From assembly GCA_018340375.1 (NCBI GenBank), contig JAFFJZ010000012.1, positions 7,192,001 to 7,256,000 of the forward strand: DNA of 64,000 nt, given 5' to 3'. A program made the translations under genes and the position numbers. Every line of letters begins with the position of its first letter. Positions within the stretch are counted from its first letter, which is position 1. Origin of the DNA: Gonatopus flavifemur (taxonomy: Eukaryota > Arthropoda > Insecta > Hymenoptera > Dryinidae). The notes beneath the pieces were generated by a model. The model saw nothing but the letters and a program-made list of their open reading frames with translations. It did not search any database and had not been told where the DNA came from. Of this stretch, positions 13,101-28,100 are shown piece by piece.

Positions 13101-16100
13101 AAACATTCCAATGAAATCACGATTCTTTGATTTTCAATTCGTTGCTCGCAATTCTCAGGAGAAATGATTCGTTGCTCGTGATGAACATGTACTAGGACAT
13201 GCTATAAATTAGCAAACCCTATGATACGTGTTGGAAATTGCAACCTGGGCGAGCACATGCAATGGAAATGCATGGGAACATTCCAATTGAACTCCGATTC
13301 CCTGATATTTATTTTGTTGGTTGCAGATTGTTGGACGAATCATTTGTTGCCCGTAATTAAAACGTCCTAGTAGATGTCATTTGCCAGCGGACCCAATGGT
13401 ACGTGTTGGAAATTGCATCCTGGACAGAGCATGCCCCATTCGGGCGCGTGGAATGATTCAATTTCACTGGGATTCTTTGATTCTCAATTTGTTGTTTAAA
13501 AACTGTCGGTGGAATAATCTGTTGCTCGTGATTACCTCGTCCTAGAACATGTCATTAGCCAGCAAACTCAATGATACTTGTTGGAATCGCATCCTGAGCG
13601 AGCACGCCCAATGGAAATACACAAAATATTCCAATGAAACCTCAATCCTTTGATTCTTCTTTTATTGCTCGCAGATTGGAGGAATAATTCGTATAGCAAT
13701 GGGATATCTTCACCGAGACTGGTGGTCACTTCCAAAATGTCTCTGAACTCCCAAGGATTGATTTTCGTTTTTCAGCTTGGTGAAAAAGACCCCTTGAATC
13801 CTATTAGAACAAAAGCAAATAATATGAAACAAGGCGTGCTTTTGTCGATTCCACCTTATTTCCTATCGACATTTTTGTAGTAAAAAATAATTGGAATTAA
13901 ATAGGAAAATATGTGGGAGCCCATTGAATCCCATTATTTTCTTCATCATCCAATCCTTAAAATAAAAACCAATTGTAAACAGATTCAGAGGGAGATGCAC
14001 TTATATTAAACCACATTATAATCAATTACATTCGGACTCAAATAATTCTTTCATTAATATTAGGGGTGTGCGAGTAATTGAAGTTTCAAGTCGAGTCGAG
14101 CCGATTACTCGAAATTCACCGAGTACTCGAAAATTTTTCGAGTATCTGGTAGATTTTCGAGTACTCGAAAAGTATATAATATATATGAATATGAATATAA
14201 TCTATATGCGATAGTGGAAAACGATCCATTATGTTCTCTAAGAATATTCTGACCTTTGCAAATGATGATTCATGATAATTCTAAGAAAATCCACAAAATA
14301 CTCAAAGATTATCGAGTAGCTCGAAAATTTCGAGTAGTACAAAATACTCGACTTGACTCGAGAATACTCAAAAATTTCGAGTACTCGCACACACCTAATT
14401 AATATGCCAGATAGAAAAGCATGCTCTGAATGTTTTGTAACATAACATGCCGTAAACATACTATCATGAACTCCGCTCAGCTTGCAATGATGCATAGAAT
14501 GTAAACATTATGTTCCAATTATGGTGCCATCACCTCGTTCTGCTACCAATAACAATGCTTTATGCGGAAACACCTTGGCGCCATTATGCGAACATTTTTT
14601 GGCGTGCATGTCACCATTATGATGGCATTATGGAGACATTTTTCTATCTGGGATGTTCTCCAGAGCATTGTACTTTGAATTCATTCAATGGCCACTTGGA
14701 ATCGATTTCTAAATGTCTCGTGTCGCCCCACGAAATAAAGGTTTGCTTTTGCTGTTCGAAGATCGAAATTCTTTTTTTTTTTTGACATGTCATGAACATT
14801 TTTGCCAATTCAGGAAGAAAGAGAGTCGGTATCCGTAGAGAATCTTACCCTATCCATTTCTACTAACTTGTCGAATTACCATATTTTTCTCCGGGTTCTG
14901 AAGGGGAAAAGTAGGGGAAAAGAAACGAAATTTGGCAATGCACTGTGTAATGCAATGTGTAAATTCACTATATTGAGTCAAATATTTATCGTATGTCTAA
15001 TCTCTATGTGTTGTCAAAATTCGCGGAATATGTTGGTTCATAGAGATTTAAGAAATGATGAATATTTTACTCAATATATTGAATTTACACACGAAGGGTC
15101 AGCCAAACGTATGGGGTCCCCCTGCCTGACTTCAATTAGGAACTCTTCAATAACGTTCTTGAAGATCTCTGAATCAAGACATCTTTCAGAAATCTTTTAC
15201 AAGATGTTTTTCCAACACTTCTAAGAGATATCTTCAAGAACTCTTCCAGAAAGTTCCTCAAGATCTCTCAATTAAGTATTCTTTCAGATATCTTCAAGAA
15301 TTGAAATGTTAGTTGGGTAGCTTTCAGTTGGTTATCTACAATAAATTAGTTACAAATACGTAATTGGGACATATCTGAAACGTGTTTGGAAAGAGGTGCC
15401 CGTGGAATTTTGTGGAGACAAAGAGTCCAAAACAATAACTGATTGAATTTTTGAATAAATCTCAACTTGAAATATTGCGCAATCGAAATTGAAGCACTGT
15501 CGGGATGCTATCGTTACACAGCCATCAAAATATTATGATATGATTGGGATAACCTCTACACAGTTATGAAACAGTGAAGAATGAGTCCTGAGATAGTTTT
15601 CAAACAGTCAGCAGGGCAGTTTGATGGAATATCAAACACTGTTAGAAATTTCTGATTGAATTTTCAATCACATGTAATGGAAGCAATTTCCACTCACGTG
15701 AATGAAAAGTAATGTACAGTACACGGAAAAAAGAAGACAGCAATGGTTACTGTGACAATCACAATAATATATTGAAACTCAAATTCATGCCGTGCAGCAT
15801 TGCGATTCCCAGTAACCGTTACTGTCCACCCAGCATTGATGAATTTCATTGCAGTATACGTCACTGTGATCGCACTAACCTTCATTATCCAAGCGTGTTT
15901 TCTTTTGTTTTTCAACCGATTGCTGTCATGAACAATAACCAATACTGTTTTCTTTTTTCCGTGTAGTATTGAAAATTCAAGAACCAGTTCTTTAAATTTC
16001 ATGCACATGTTCTTGATTGTTGAGAGAAATCATGATTGAAAATTCAATAACAAGTTCTTTAAATTTCATGCACATGTTCATGATTGTTGAAAAAAGAAAA

Positions 16101-19100
16101 TCACCTTCACAAGATGTGAACGCGGGACGTCGAAACCGGACGCCAAAGCTCTATCACTCAAGCCACTGCCACTTATGTGGAACGCAGCATTTTTCTGCTT
16201 ATATGACCTTGCGTTCATTCTTCAAACTTGTGAATTAGGATGTACTTGTGATGTAGAAACACTGAACAAACCGTGTGATCTGACTAGTACATAGTTGAAG
16301 TGGATATGTGGATGACTTCGTCAAAGCGTTGGTATACACGGTGACCCAAGTGAGAAAAATTGTATTTCAAGGGCGTATTCTGAAGCCATAATGCAAGAAT
16401 TTCCCGTTTTTTGAAGGTTAGTTTTTGAGATATGAGCATTTTTAGATTTTTTTTCAAATCCAAACCAACTTGAATCATTTTTGTTGTTTTCAGTTGGATG
16501 CCATTAGTCATAATTTGATTATAATTATAATGATATTATTATGTTATTATACTGGATTAAATTTTTCTAAGTTTTTTCAATCACCTGTACATTAATTTCA
16601 ATTTTCATGCACAATAACTTGAAAATTCAATAACATGTGTTTGGATTCCTATTTCAGTTCACAAAAATTGAATTTTCATTCACATATGTACATGAAAAGT
16701 ACATGAAATTTAAAGAAATTTTTAAGAGTGAATATACTGTTATTAACTTGAGAACAAATCTGAAGGCTGGTTGAACCAGTTTCGGAGAAGTCTCCAGACG
16801 ATTGTGAAATAGTCGTGAAACAATCATCCAATAATACCCAACCCATTGATATAAATCGATTCAGGCATTACCCGACTGATGTCTGTTATATTGGATTCGC
16901 TGACTGGGGCCAGATAGCACAAACCTCTCCACGATGTAATCTTCTTCAAGAGCTCTATGCTGTCTGAGAGATTTCTCTCTTTCAATTTCAAATTCGTATT
17001 CAGCATTCTCTAAAACCTCCAGAAATTAGGTTTCATGTGAACCTACTCATGAATGCGAGAATGACTGGATTCACGCCCGCCATATTGACCCCTATGTCTC
17101 GAATTCCGTAATATTAACAGCAGATTCGAATCCACCATCCTCGAGAACTCCTCGAACCCGTGATTCATACAACTCTGCCTATGGATGCCAAAATAACTAT
17201 ATCTGCGTCCACCATCTGAATCCCTCGATTTTCACGTCAAATTTGCATACAAAGCAGCAACAGGAGTTCAAAGTGTTCAGCGCCACAATTCAGCCAAAAT
17301 GTTTCTCTCAAATTATTTGAAAGTTTCACAATAAAATTGAATAATTTTCATTTAGAGACCTATATTATTGACACATATACCGGGTAGGTAAATGAAACAT
17401 GGTTGGTTTCATTGCACCACTTTCACATAATTTGAAAAAAACATTTTGGCTACTGCCACACCGCTAGTTTCCCCTTGAGAGTATTGGGAGTGGAATTGAT
17501 GAATGGCATTTCAGAAGAGTCTTTTTTTATAATTACTTTCCTTGTCCAACATCCTCGCATCACTGGAATCAGGAGAATGTAACTCCGATAAGCAATGTTT
17601 AGATATAACATTCTGTTTTGAAGCCTCTTTCCGAATGTCTTTTACATGTTTTCGCACCCTTGTCTTCGAATGTCTCTTCGTTCAACCGATGTGTGTTTTC
17701 TCACAATCAACACAATTAATTTGGTAGACAACATTCGCCTTCTCTGACGGAACTCACTTCAGTTTATTTGGTTTCACTTTTCGACTCAAGTTATTTCTCA
17801 TCCAATGAGTCACTCTAAATAAGGAGAGAGAACTAGTTTCAATTCATGATCCATTCCTTGAACAAGAGGAAGGAAAATGGTAGGTAAAGTCACTCTAGGA
17901 ATCTTCGATTCAGGCAAACGTTGATTAGGCCGATCTGAATAATCAATCCTTTTCCAAATGTGGTGATCTATAAATTGCTCCGGGAAACCATTGATCCTCG
18001 AGATGTTAGTGATTTTATCAATATTTTTTTTATGAAAAATCGAAGGACAAAGTTTCATGGTTCTATCTACCAGAACGATGATAATGCCAATTTTTCTACT
18101 CTTGGGATGTGCGGGTGAGAGGTACAGATTCTTTTCTCTGCAAATGGTTTCCGATACCACTTCGTATTGATACTTCCATTCCGATTGAAAATAATAAGGT
18201 CTGAAGAATTAATTTTACTATAATTTTCTACTTCAACCGTGAATTGTATAATAGTTTATTGTGAAAACCATTGAATACTGAAAGTAGGTGCTCTAAATGA
18301 CACGATTTAGTAGTCATCCAAATCCCATCGATATATCGGAAATAAAATTTTGGATTGTGTTCTGAAATTCTTCTTTAGGAAATCTTCTACCTGATCTCAG
18401 TGTCTTTCAAGCGGAGATGGACTCATTTGTAGTTCGGAACTTCGCACTTTTCTCTTGAATGAATGTGTGTTTTGATGTATTCTATCAATATTCATCATGT
18501 TTCCTATTGAATTAAATCCCATCTAGAATATCCGGAGATCATATTGCACATCAAATCGCTCGTTCATTCTCACTCCATTCCATCTTCGGATTCTACATCC
18601 AACCTGTTGAATCTCAGGTTTTGCTAAAATCAAACTCCACACTGAGAGGAATGGATTGGTGAAATACAGCATTGATTTTCATATTATTTAGTGAAATTAT
18701 CAATTGCTGAAATATTATTAATGGATCTTATAAGTTCATCCAAATTTACCCAACTTATGCAAAACCTTAATGAAATGTTCAATAAATATTATCATACGTT
18801 CAGTTATGTAATCATTACATATTCAAAAAGGATGTACAACGATATTTCTTATAAACTACAGTAAACACTTCATCAATTGATAGTCTTATGATGTGAGAAA
18901 TAATAGTGTCACATAACTACAAATAATAACTCCATCAAAAAGTGAAATATTTGAATACCTTGTAGCTTTCATTCTTACTTGTGAAATTATTCTTCCTAAA
19001 TTACTGAGCAATGTTCAATATAAACATTATATATTCATGTAGCTTTGTTGTGCGTACCTCTATCGTATATAAATATGTATTGTCTACGACACGTACTTTG

Positions 19101-22100
19101 GAAACATTAGTGAACTTTCAAGAACATTCTTGTTTTCATATTTTCCAGTGATTGGTTCATAACCTTTTGAATACAGATTACTGTCTAGTTCACTGAAATC
19201 TGCGCTCATCCCCACTACCACCCACTTTAGATCAACGCTTGTGCGTGCAGTGCGTGCTTCTAATTCATTTCTCATCGACTTGTGTTGATTGAATCATCGT
19301 CGCGTACTGTGGCGAATTTGCTATCAAAAGCCCCTGCGCTGAACTTTAAGAATATTTCCCTCTCATTCTTAGATCTTCATTTTGAACTGACAGCATATTC
19401 TTAATGTTTTAGTGTAGTATATAAATTTTTGGCATATTTTAGATGCAATCTATGTCGAAATTAGAGGGTAGTCTTGATTTTAAAATTTGATTTTCTCGTG
19501 GAAATTTATTTTACTCATAACTTGAAGACGAAGCCTCCCACAGTATTTCGCCAAAGGAAGATTTGCTCAATTTTGCTTTGACAATCACGTACTGAAAGAA
19601 TAGAGTTGCTCTGACATCTTATTGCTACTTGAGCCAATTGTTTCATTACATATTACGCAATATTAGGTTTATTTAAAACCCATACAACACAAAAATTCCA
19701 CCTGTATTTATATAGAATTCTTTATGAATTCTCAGAATCCAAAGAGTATTGAATATGAATTCTCTCTGGACTGTATTGCTGTCCAGGAGTTTTTAGAACA
19801 TGATTTGAAACACTGAAAAAATGCTGTACGGAGAGATATTTTAAATAAACTCACGCATTTTTGCGTACATTATTCACAAAAAATTGATTCGAGTCCTAGC
19901 GCTTGTGTCACATTAATGCAATTATTATTATTTGTGTTAGGGAATCGATTTTTGAAATTGATATTCAATTACTGAATCCATTAGAATTTCACCTTTCTTA
20001 CTGCATGATATTGGTTGATCAAATATGCCGCAAAAATCAACAAGTTGACCATTATATTTCAATAAATAAGCATCGAAATATTTGACAGGCATAATGGTGA
20101 AATTTTACTGAACTACTTAGTGAGGATTCGTTCAACCGAATTTACATACTTCTCTTTATTGTAAAGTGATGGACAATATTTTATTGCGTAGCTTATACTC
20201 CAATGTATATAAAATAATCCTTTTTTCTCTTGATATCGCGTGGTATATTAGATATGGGATGATTATAATTGAGAAGAAAGGAACGTTTATCTAAAATCCC
20301 CATGTGTCACTCAATTATCATACTTTTCAATAACTATAACTGGAATTTTGGTAATGTTTATTTAATCTCTTCTCTCAGTGCAGTAAAATTACGGTAATTG
20401 TTTAGTTCGACTGTTCCAACGATAATCGTTATTTTTGGGACAGGTGTTTGTTGAAATCTCTTTGGCTCCGGGAAAGAATCAAATTCCATTCTCAGATACC
20501 TCCCCAACCCCCCACCCCCAAAAGAAAGAAAAATCGCGGAAGTCCTTCGATTGGTTAGGTAGTGAAACTTCAATAAGGCGGAGGTATTATGCAATACAAT
20601 AAATTGATGGAATAAGATTATTTTTATTTTCTCTGAAAGAAGATTTTTTTTTCATACATGTACAACGACAGCTCTCATTTATAAAATGTGGAAGGCATGT
20701 GAATGACTACACAAAGTTCTCATGAATATTCCACTCCCCGGTTTTCAATGATACGACATCAATCATTTCCTTATAATACACTGAAAATGACAATACTCAA
20801 GTATTGAAAAATTCGTGGATGCGTTCTTGATGCTTTGCACACTTCTTCCGGAAAAAAAACTCTGCAATATACTTCTCCATACTTTCTTCGTGACGGCCGG
20901 AAGTGGGAATTGCGCGTCTTGCATCTCGCCAAGTCCGCTGAATGTTGTGGGTATGTTATTTACTGTCAGGATCCACAGGACTGATGCTGTGATTCACAGT
21001 ATAATGTTCCAAACCTGGGAATCATTGTTCACCTGGGATATTAAACACGGTTGCCAAGTGCACACATTTGCATAGAGAAAGATGTGCATCGGAAGTATAC
21101 ACTGAAAAAAAAATTTATTTCAGTCAAATAAATATTTGTTTGTCCTGTACCAAAGAAATATTTATTAGAATTAACAAAATATTCTTTGGAGGCAAAATAA
21201 TTTATTTGAATTAAATAGATGGTTTTAATCGTTTATTTGACTCCAATAAATTATTTTGGTTCTAAAGAATATTTTGTTAATTCTAATAAATATTTCTTTG
21301 GTAGAGGTAAGGGTGGATATATGGGCCCCCACTTTCTTTATTTGTAATAACTTCTTCTATTTTCAGTATAAAAATCTGGAATAAATCATAACTCTTCTGT
21401 GAACTGCCCAGCACTAATTGCATGAAGTCCTGTTTCATTCTTCGCAGCCATTGAAGGAATATAATCGTTTTTTTAAGGTTTCCCATTTTTTCATCACCAA
21501 CATTTGTACGGGTAATATGGGCCCCAAGGTATTTTTGTCAGAGAAATAAAACAATTAAAGAAAAATGTTCATTTACTCATAAATTCACATAGAATAGAGT
21601 TGGATCTAGATATGAATTGAAAAAATGTTCACTGCTTTCTTCAAGCCCATTTTTATAGCTTATAGCTCCGGCCATGTCACTTTTATCCCACAACTGACGT
21701 TTGGACTTTTCAATGGACACCAGATTTTTTTGAGGCATCTGCAACATATACCCACACAGCAGAGAAGTTCAAAAAGAATTCTCAAGAATTCAGAATGAAT
21801 TCTCCAATTCCCAATTGAACTCTTCGCGAACTCTTTCTGAACAGCTGTGTTGTATGGGTACGGTATACACTGTAAAAAATATACTTCCTAAACTGCCAAA
21901 GAAGTTTGGCAGTTTTTTACACAAACTTTTTTTGTAAATTACCAAATAAAAATTTGTAAACATTCAAAAAATTTCGTGATTTCACGAAGATTTTTGAGAA
22001 TTCACAAACTTTTGTTCGGCAATTTACAAAAAAGGTTCGGAAATTACTTTTCCAAACAGAGTTTGTAAATTTCCGAGCATTTTTGTGTGGAATTCAACAA

Positions 22101-25100
22101 ATTTTTTTTACAGTGTATATAATAAAACCACTCAAGTAACATCAATATGCGTAAGATATTCTTAAAATGTTCGTGGAATCGGGGCCCATGATACCCGCAG
22201 TGCAGAGAGCCCGTGGATGCTTCCGATTGCAAGCAGGGGCTAGCCCCTAGGGCTAGAATACTGGATTCCCATTGGCTGAATCATGGCCCCTGGGGCCAAG
22301 AGCTCTCGCAATCGAAAGCATCCCGTATATCTACCCTGACCATCTTATTGGGAGAATACCATTTTTCTACCCTCGACTTTATAAATAAATTGACATTACT
22401 TGATGTGAAACGCGATCTTTATAGCATACTAAATACATACCCAAACTTGGTTTCACCAGTTGAAATGAAAAAACTGTAGTAATATTAGATCAAACTCTTA
22501 CCTTTCAAACTTTTGATCACTTTTGATAACGAGCACAAAATTCATTGCTTGATATATCATCAACCATAACAGCTGAGCGATCAGCGTGATTTAGAGTGTC
22601 GTTTGGGAACTAGTTCCAGTTTCCAGTAGTTTGAGTGTTCACCGCTAGAATTTGTGACTTACATAATCAGATACAGAGGGAGCCCATATTACCAGCAGGG
22701 GCCCATTATTCCACCTTTGCCTCTACAGGACAAATAAATATTTATTTGACTGGAATAATTTTTTTTTTTCAGTGTATGGAGAGAAGTGAAGAATTTAATA
22801 TGAAGTATGACAGATGTTACGAACGTTATTGCATAGACCGTCCACGTGATGTATAAGTATAGTAAATTCGATTGTGTGCAGTGTTGTCCACCGAAACGAA
22901 ATTATAATCCAAGTAACATATTTGAAGGTTTTGTTCTATGTAACATTTTGTTTATGCGATGTTATGCGAATGTGCTAAAATTTGCGCGTAGCACGAAGCA
23001 AACTTGGTTAGAAGAGCAGGTCCAAAGCATGCGCTGGTGAAAATCCATTTTTCACAGATACGGATCCGAAAGAAAAAAAACAAAAAGGCTAGCTACAAGC
23101 AATTAGTGTACCATCCGAATTTCCGTAGGTACTATCTTTTTGCACAAGGTGTACCACACGGAAAAAAATGAACTGTTAATTTTACCAGAATTCCGGTTAC
23201 TATATGGACAGCAAGGAATATCTGTGACTTTTACTGGAATTCTTGTTAAATTTACCGGAGCCCTTGTTAAATTTGCCGGAGACTTGATTCATTTAACTAG
23301 AATTCCGGTTAAAATACCAGTAATTCTTGCTGTCCATATATTAACCGGAGTATTTTTTCCGTGTATAATCTCGGTACCTGAGGTTGGCAACACTGAATTG
23401 TGCGTATATATACATCACATCTCTCATTATATACTACACCTACCCTAGTAGCATCAGAATGTTGTATATATACTATGCACGTTCATAGTATATTTAGATA
23501 TACTATGAACGTTCATGGTATATATACAACGTTCGGTTGCTACTTGGGTATCATCCCTCTTCTTATTATACGTATAACAACCCGTTGTTTGTGCATGCAG
23601 TACTTACCTTCATACTCCAGACAGTTATACGCCTTCCAACAATCTGACACTATTGTAGTTCCAGGAAGAATGCGTTTTCTGATAACAGCTAATAACGTTT
23701 TTACGGTTCGGTCGAGAACAGGCTCTATAAAGAACTGCTTCGATTCCCTCTCGATACCACCGAATAGCCATTGTCCGGCAACGACACTCCCCACACAGCA
23801 CAGAATATTGCAGTAATATCACAGTAATATTATTTTGTGATATTGTGATATTGCAGGGAAATATTACTGCGATATTGTCGTAATATTTCATGTCCGCGCA
23901 GATTGATTGCAGTAATATTGCAGTAATATCACAGCGATATTGTAATATTACGTCAATATTTCAGCAATATTTCAGTGATGTCACAGTAATATTCCTCACC
24001 TGTCGATATTATATATTTTAGTAATATTGTGGCAATATTTCAAGGGGACACTATTTGCACGCAGTGGAAAATATAACAGTATATGGTTTCGACAAACATT
24101 TCCTCGGTAAGAATTATCTGAACTGAATTCATGAATGTATCTGAAGTTTTCAGGGAATAATCGTTGATACTTTATTTGCGATGCAAAGCCCAAATTTTCA
24201 AATTCCAAAACATTCTTTTCCAACATCTGTGAGAAAGTTTGAAATCCAATATTTGGATTCTGCACTGCGATAAACTATTAAAGATTATTTCTTGAAAATT
24301 TCATCTATTTCTATGTTTACTCAGAGGGTACACTGGTATCCCCTTACAGCATGTAATACTAATACCATGACCTCAGCGATTTTATTTACAATAAACTGGA
24401 TAGAATCAATTCGATAGGATCAAAATATCTCTTCGTACACAGTAATTTTCAAAATTTATTGAAGAATTGCTGTACTCAGCGTTATTTTGATTTTATTAAA
24501 AGATTTTTTGAACGTTATAAACAAAATAGCTAGCGTCTCAGCCCTAGCATCCATCTAAGTGAATTGTTCATGTGAGGTTTCTAGAATATTCTTCACAAGT
24601 TTTAGAATATCGCCCTGTAAAGTATTTCTTTGCGGTCATATAAGTATTCAACGATTGAGGCATAGAACAATATATTCTGAGAATGAATTGCAAGGTATTC
24701 GAAAAGTCTCGTATGAACAATTTGGTTAACATCAGGGTGCTATAGCACCCTCACTATAGTATCCTTTCCAAGGAATACAAGCGGTAGTGTTCCTAGACAA
24801 ATGTAATTTGAAACTTGAATAAAAACGAACCATTGTGATTAAGCAGATACCAGTGCCATGAGAACAGCTGATTATTTTTTTGGGGATTTTGCAAAGGGGA
24901 TGAACAGGGAAGTGCTTCAATTGGGAATTCTAACGAAGTTGATCAATGATGTATTTCTTTTAAATAGAATAATCAATCAAAAAGAGAAAAATTCCCGGTT
25001 GTCACAAGCCTGGTGAAATATAATAGATATTTCCATGTTGCTTCGTTCGATTGGTAAAGAATAAAGGTACATCAAGATATTTCAATTGTATTTCACCCGT

Positions 25101-28100
25101 TTCAGAAAACCTTACAGACAAAATCAGCTGATCTCATGGCACTGGTATCGTCTCAAAGTCTTGTAATTTATATAACAACTGTAACTTTTGTGGGTTTTCA
25201 AGGAATATGAAATTTTTTGGGTCATAAAAAAAGTGTTAATTCTTTTCTCTTTATATTGCTCATAGATGAAATTGGGAAAATCCTGATTTTTAAAGACAAA
25301 TGTGAGTTCAGGCATATTTTTTCTACTTCACATGGCATTCAAAAGTCCTACAGAAGAGAAAACAATTCTTCTATTTTTTTTTATATTTTAGGACCCGAAT
25401 TAGGGACAGTATTATAATTGAAAATGATGTTTTTATAATATTTCACAAAATATCCCATCTTCGAAAAAAATGAAACTGTGGGAGGGGTATTGGTTTTGCA
25501 TTTCGAAGGATTTTGAAACGATTGCAATGAACCGGAATCAGAAGGAACCCGTTGTTTCACTACTAAAGTTTACTACACAACACACATTTCCATTTTCATT
25601 TATTTTTCATGTCCACTCATGAATACAAAAACCAAACAATATCAAACCGTTTTGGACTAATTTTCACATGGAAATTGGCCAGGATTCAAGTTTAGGCATT
25701 AGTATTACAAATTCCTGTTTGCAAAATATCACCGCAATATTTCAGTGTGATTCATGATATATTATCGACACTGTAATCTTGCAGTGATATTACATTGCAA
25801 TATATAATATTGTGATATTGCTGCAATGTGACATTAGGATGTGTAATATTACGTCAATATTGTAATACTGCTGCAATATTGCTGCAATATTATGTGCTGT
25901 GTGGGTCCCTTTGTTAAATTTTCTTTTACCACATTTAGCTCCGTCGATCTCAGCTGTAATGTTCTCGCCACCTATTTGGGGGTCACTATTTTTCATCACC
26001 CAAAACTATAACACCTCCCTAATATAATTCGTCCAATCCACGACAGTAGACGATGATATTTTGGATTCGTTCATTAAACGCCGTTCGTGAGGTGAACTGC
26101 ACAGCACATACGCGGATATAAATTGACAGCACTCAGGGACTCTCAAATAGTGTGCATTTTCAAACCACGTATTCTTCTTCCACGACTGCTTGGAATTGCA
26201 GCGTGAATATTCAACCTTTTTTCCTTTCTCAACTATCTGTCTGCGCTGGCATCTCCATTCCAGAGATTGCATGGAAAACGTACACGCGTTCTTACATTTT
26301 TCATACTTTACACTTTCCAATACTGCTTCGTGGCTTTTCAAGGATTCCAAAGTGCTTTCTCAAGTAACACCAATGTGCGTAAAATATTCTCCGAACGTTC
26401 CTAGAATATTTAAACGTCCTGCAAACATTCTCAGAACGTTTGACGAAGATTGTGTGTTACTAGGGATCTGTGTTATCAAACAATATCAACGCTTCTCTTA
26501 AACTAATGGTACAACCACGGCACTTGATAGTTCTTACTCGAAACGTTTTGTTCCAATGGAAAGGTGAGAAGAAAAAGCTTCAATGTTTGTTCACCAAAAA
26601 CAGAAAAACCGTGCATACGAATAGACCCATGAAGTCAAGCAGCAACTGAGAAAAAAAAAGAGAAGTCCGCGTCGAAAAATTTCTTAACTTAGTCAGATAA
26701 TTCACATGGAAGTGTTAGTTACATGTAAGCGTAAGGTACAAATTCTGCATAATTTGTGCGAAAAAACTTTGAGAGGATCCATATGAAAGGAGTATAAAAT
26801 TGCGTGACAGTTATATATAAAGTATATCGAGTTACGTTCAGACTGTGTACAGTTTTAGAAAATTTCTTAGAGAAACATAAGATACACTTAGATGCATACG
26901 TATAACGCGTAATGTAGAACGTTGTAAACACAGCGAGGTCATGTTTGTTTACAAACAAACTGGAGAATTGTGTCTGCAGATCAGTGATGCCAGCGGTACA
27001 AGAAATGTACCCCCTCCATGGAGTCAGCGTACAGCACATGCACTAATGCACTCCCATTGGGAGTATTGGGAGTGCATTGATGTGCGTCTGTACGCTGGCT
27101 CCATGGAGGGGGTACATTTCTTGTACCGCTGGCATCACTGCTGCAGATGTCAGTACCTAGCGAAGCCCAAAAATCCGTGTGTCTGTGTGGGATAGTTCGT
27201 AGACTTACGTATACAATTTACATGCAATTACATAAAAGTTATACACAGAATATGTTGAATCATATATAGGTCTGTACCGTGTGTAATGTATAACGTGTAT
27301 GATAAAATTCAAGAAATCATATAGGATGTGTATACAAGAGCACAAAAGTTATATACACAATATATTGAATCATATGTAAAGGAAGTTCGTTTAGTTCTGT
27401 GCTTTCTTCATATAAGGAGTGTAAGATACACATATAAGCATTTTTGTGTGTAGCAGTCCGATATGTATATAATTTAACAGAAACTTGATAAGTATGCAAT
27501 AAAAAGATATGATACTGTCAAACATCATTTGGTACTCATAAAAAATCTTGCCCATTCAATATTGTTAGGGCTGTATGAAATTTCCACACTTTTCTGGGTT
27601 TTTTGTACTATGAATAATCAATTTTTCATGCAAATCCATTCATTTCATCCAGATGTTGAGGAAGTGATTTCTATACAAAAAAATTACTGATGTGTGAATG
27701 AAATATGTAATGTCCATCGGATTTTCATGGTATTGTAGGAATTACTATGTTATATCGAAACAAGAACACAATATTAATTACTAAGGGCGTTCATCTTTAT
27801 TATAAAGATTTACGATGTTTATTCATTAATTCACATGTCCCGTAAACATTGCTGAAACATCGAATATTCACAATTTTTACACTGACGAACCCGTGTTCGA
27901 ATTCAGACATCCACAGGTGATTCCCTTTTAACATATAGCACGAACCGATCGTTCAAGAGACTTTACACATCGAACTTATCAAACGCGTTTAACATTAGAT
28001 TCACATGTTAAGCTCACAATCGCTTGATAAAACATACCCTCGTATATGACACTATATTGAAATTACAATTATATACAAATTGATCCCAAAGATCATCCAG

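Larger units (their letters stand above)
21100..22774. mobile_element. CACTGAAAAA element, 1675 bp, hosting younger insertions
   Basis: The left end reads CACTGAAAAAAAAATTTATT and the right end TTTTTTTTTTCAGTG, both beside TA. The subterminal GTCAAATAAATATTTGTTTG has its inverse at 22725-22755. Inside the left arm, AAAGAATATTTTGTTAATTC and its complement repeat. The middle holds three younger elements (21751-21858, 21868-22115 and 22215-22323). No transposase is present. Confidence 0.65.

Noticed and set aside
11300..13700. Regularly spaced repeats as a CRISPR array
   Set aside because: Units are about 173 bp, diverged along their whole length and switch orientation; there are no short repeats with unique spacers, and the genome is eukaryotic.
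15694..16008. Overlapping frames on both strands near 15700-16000
   Set aside because: They are produced by the palindromic CACGGAAAAAA MITE and neighbouring tandem repeats, with no protein signature.
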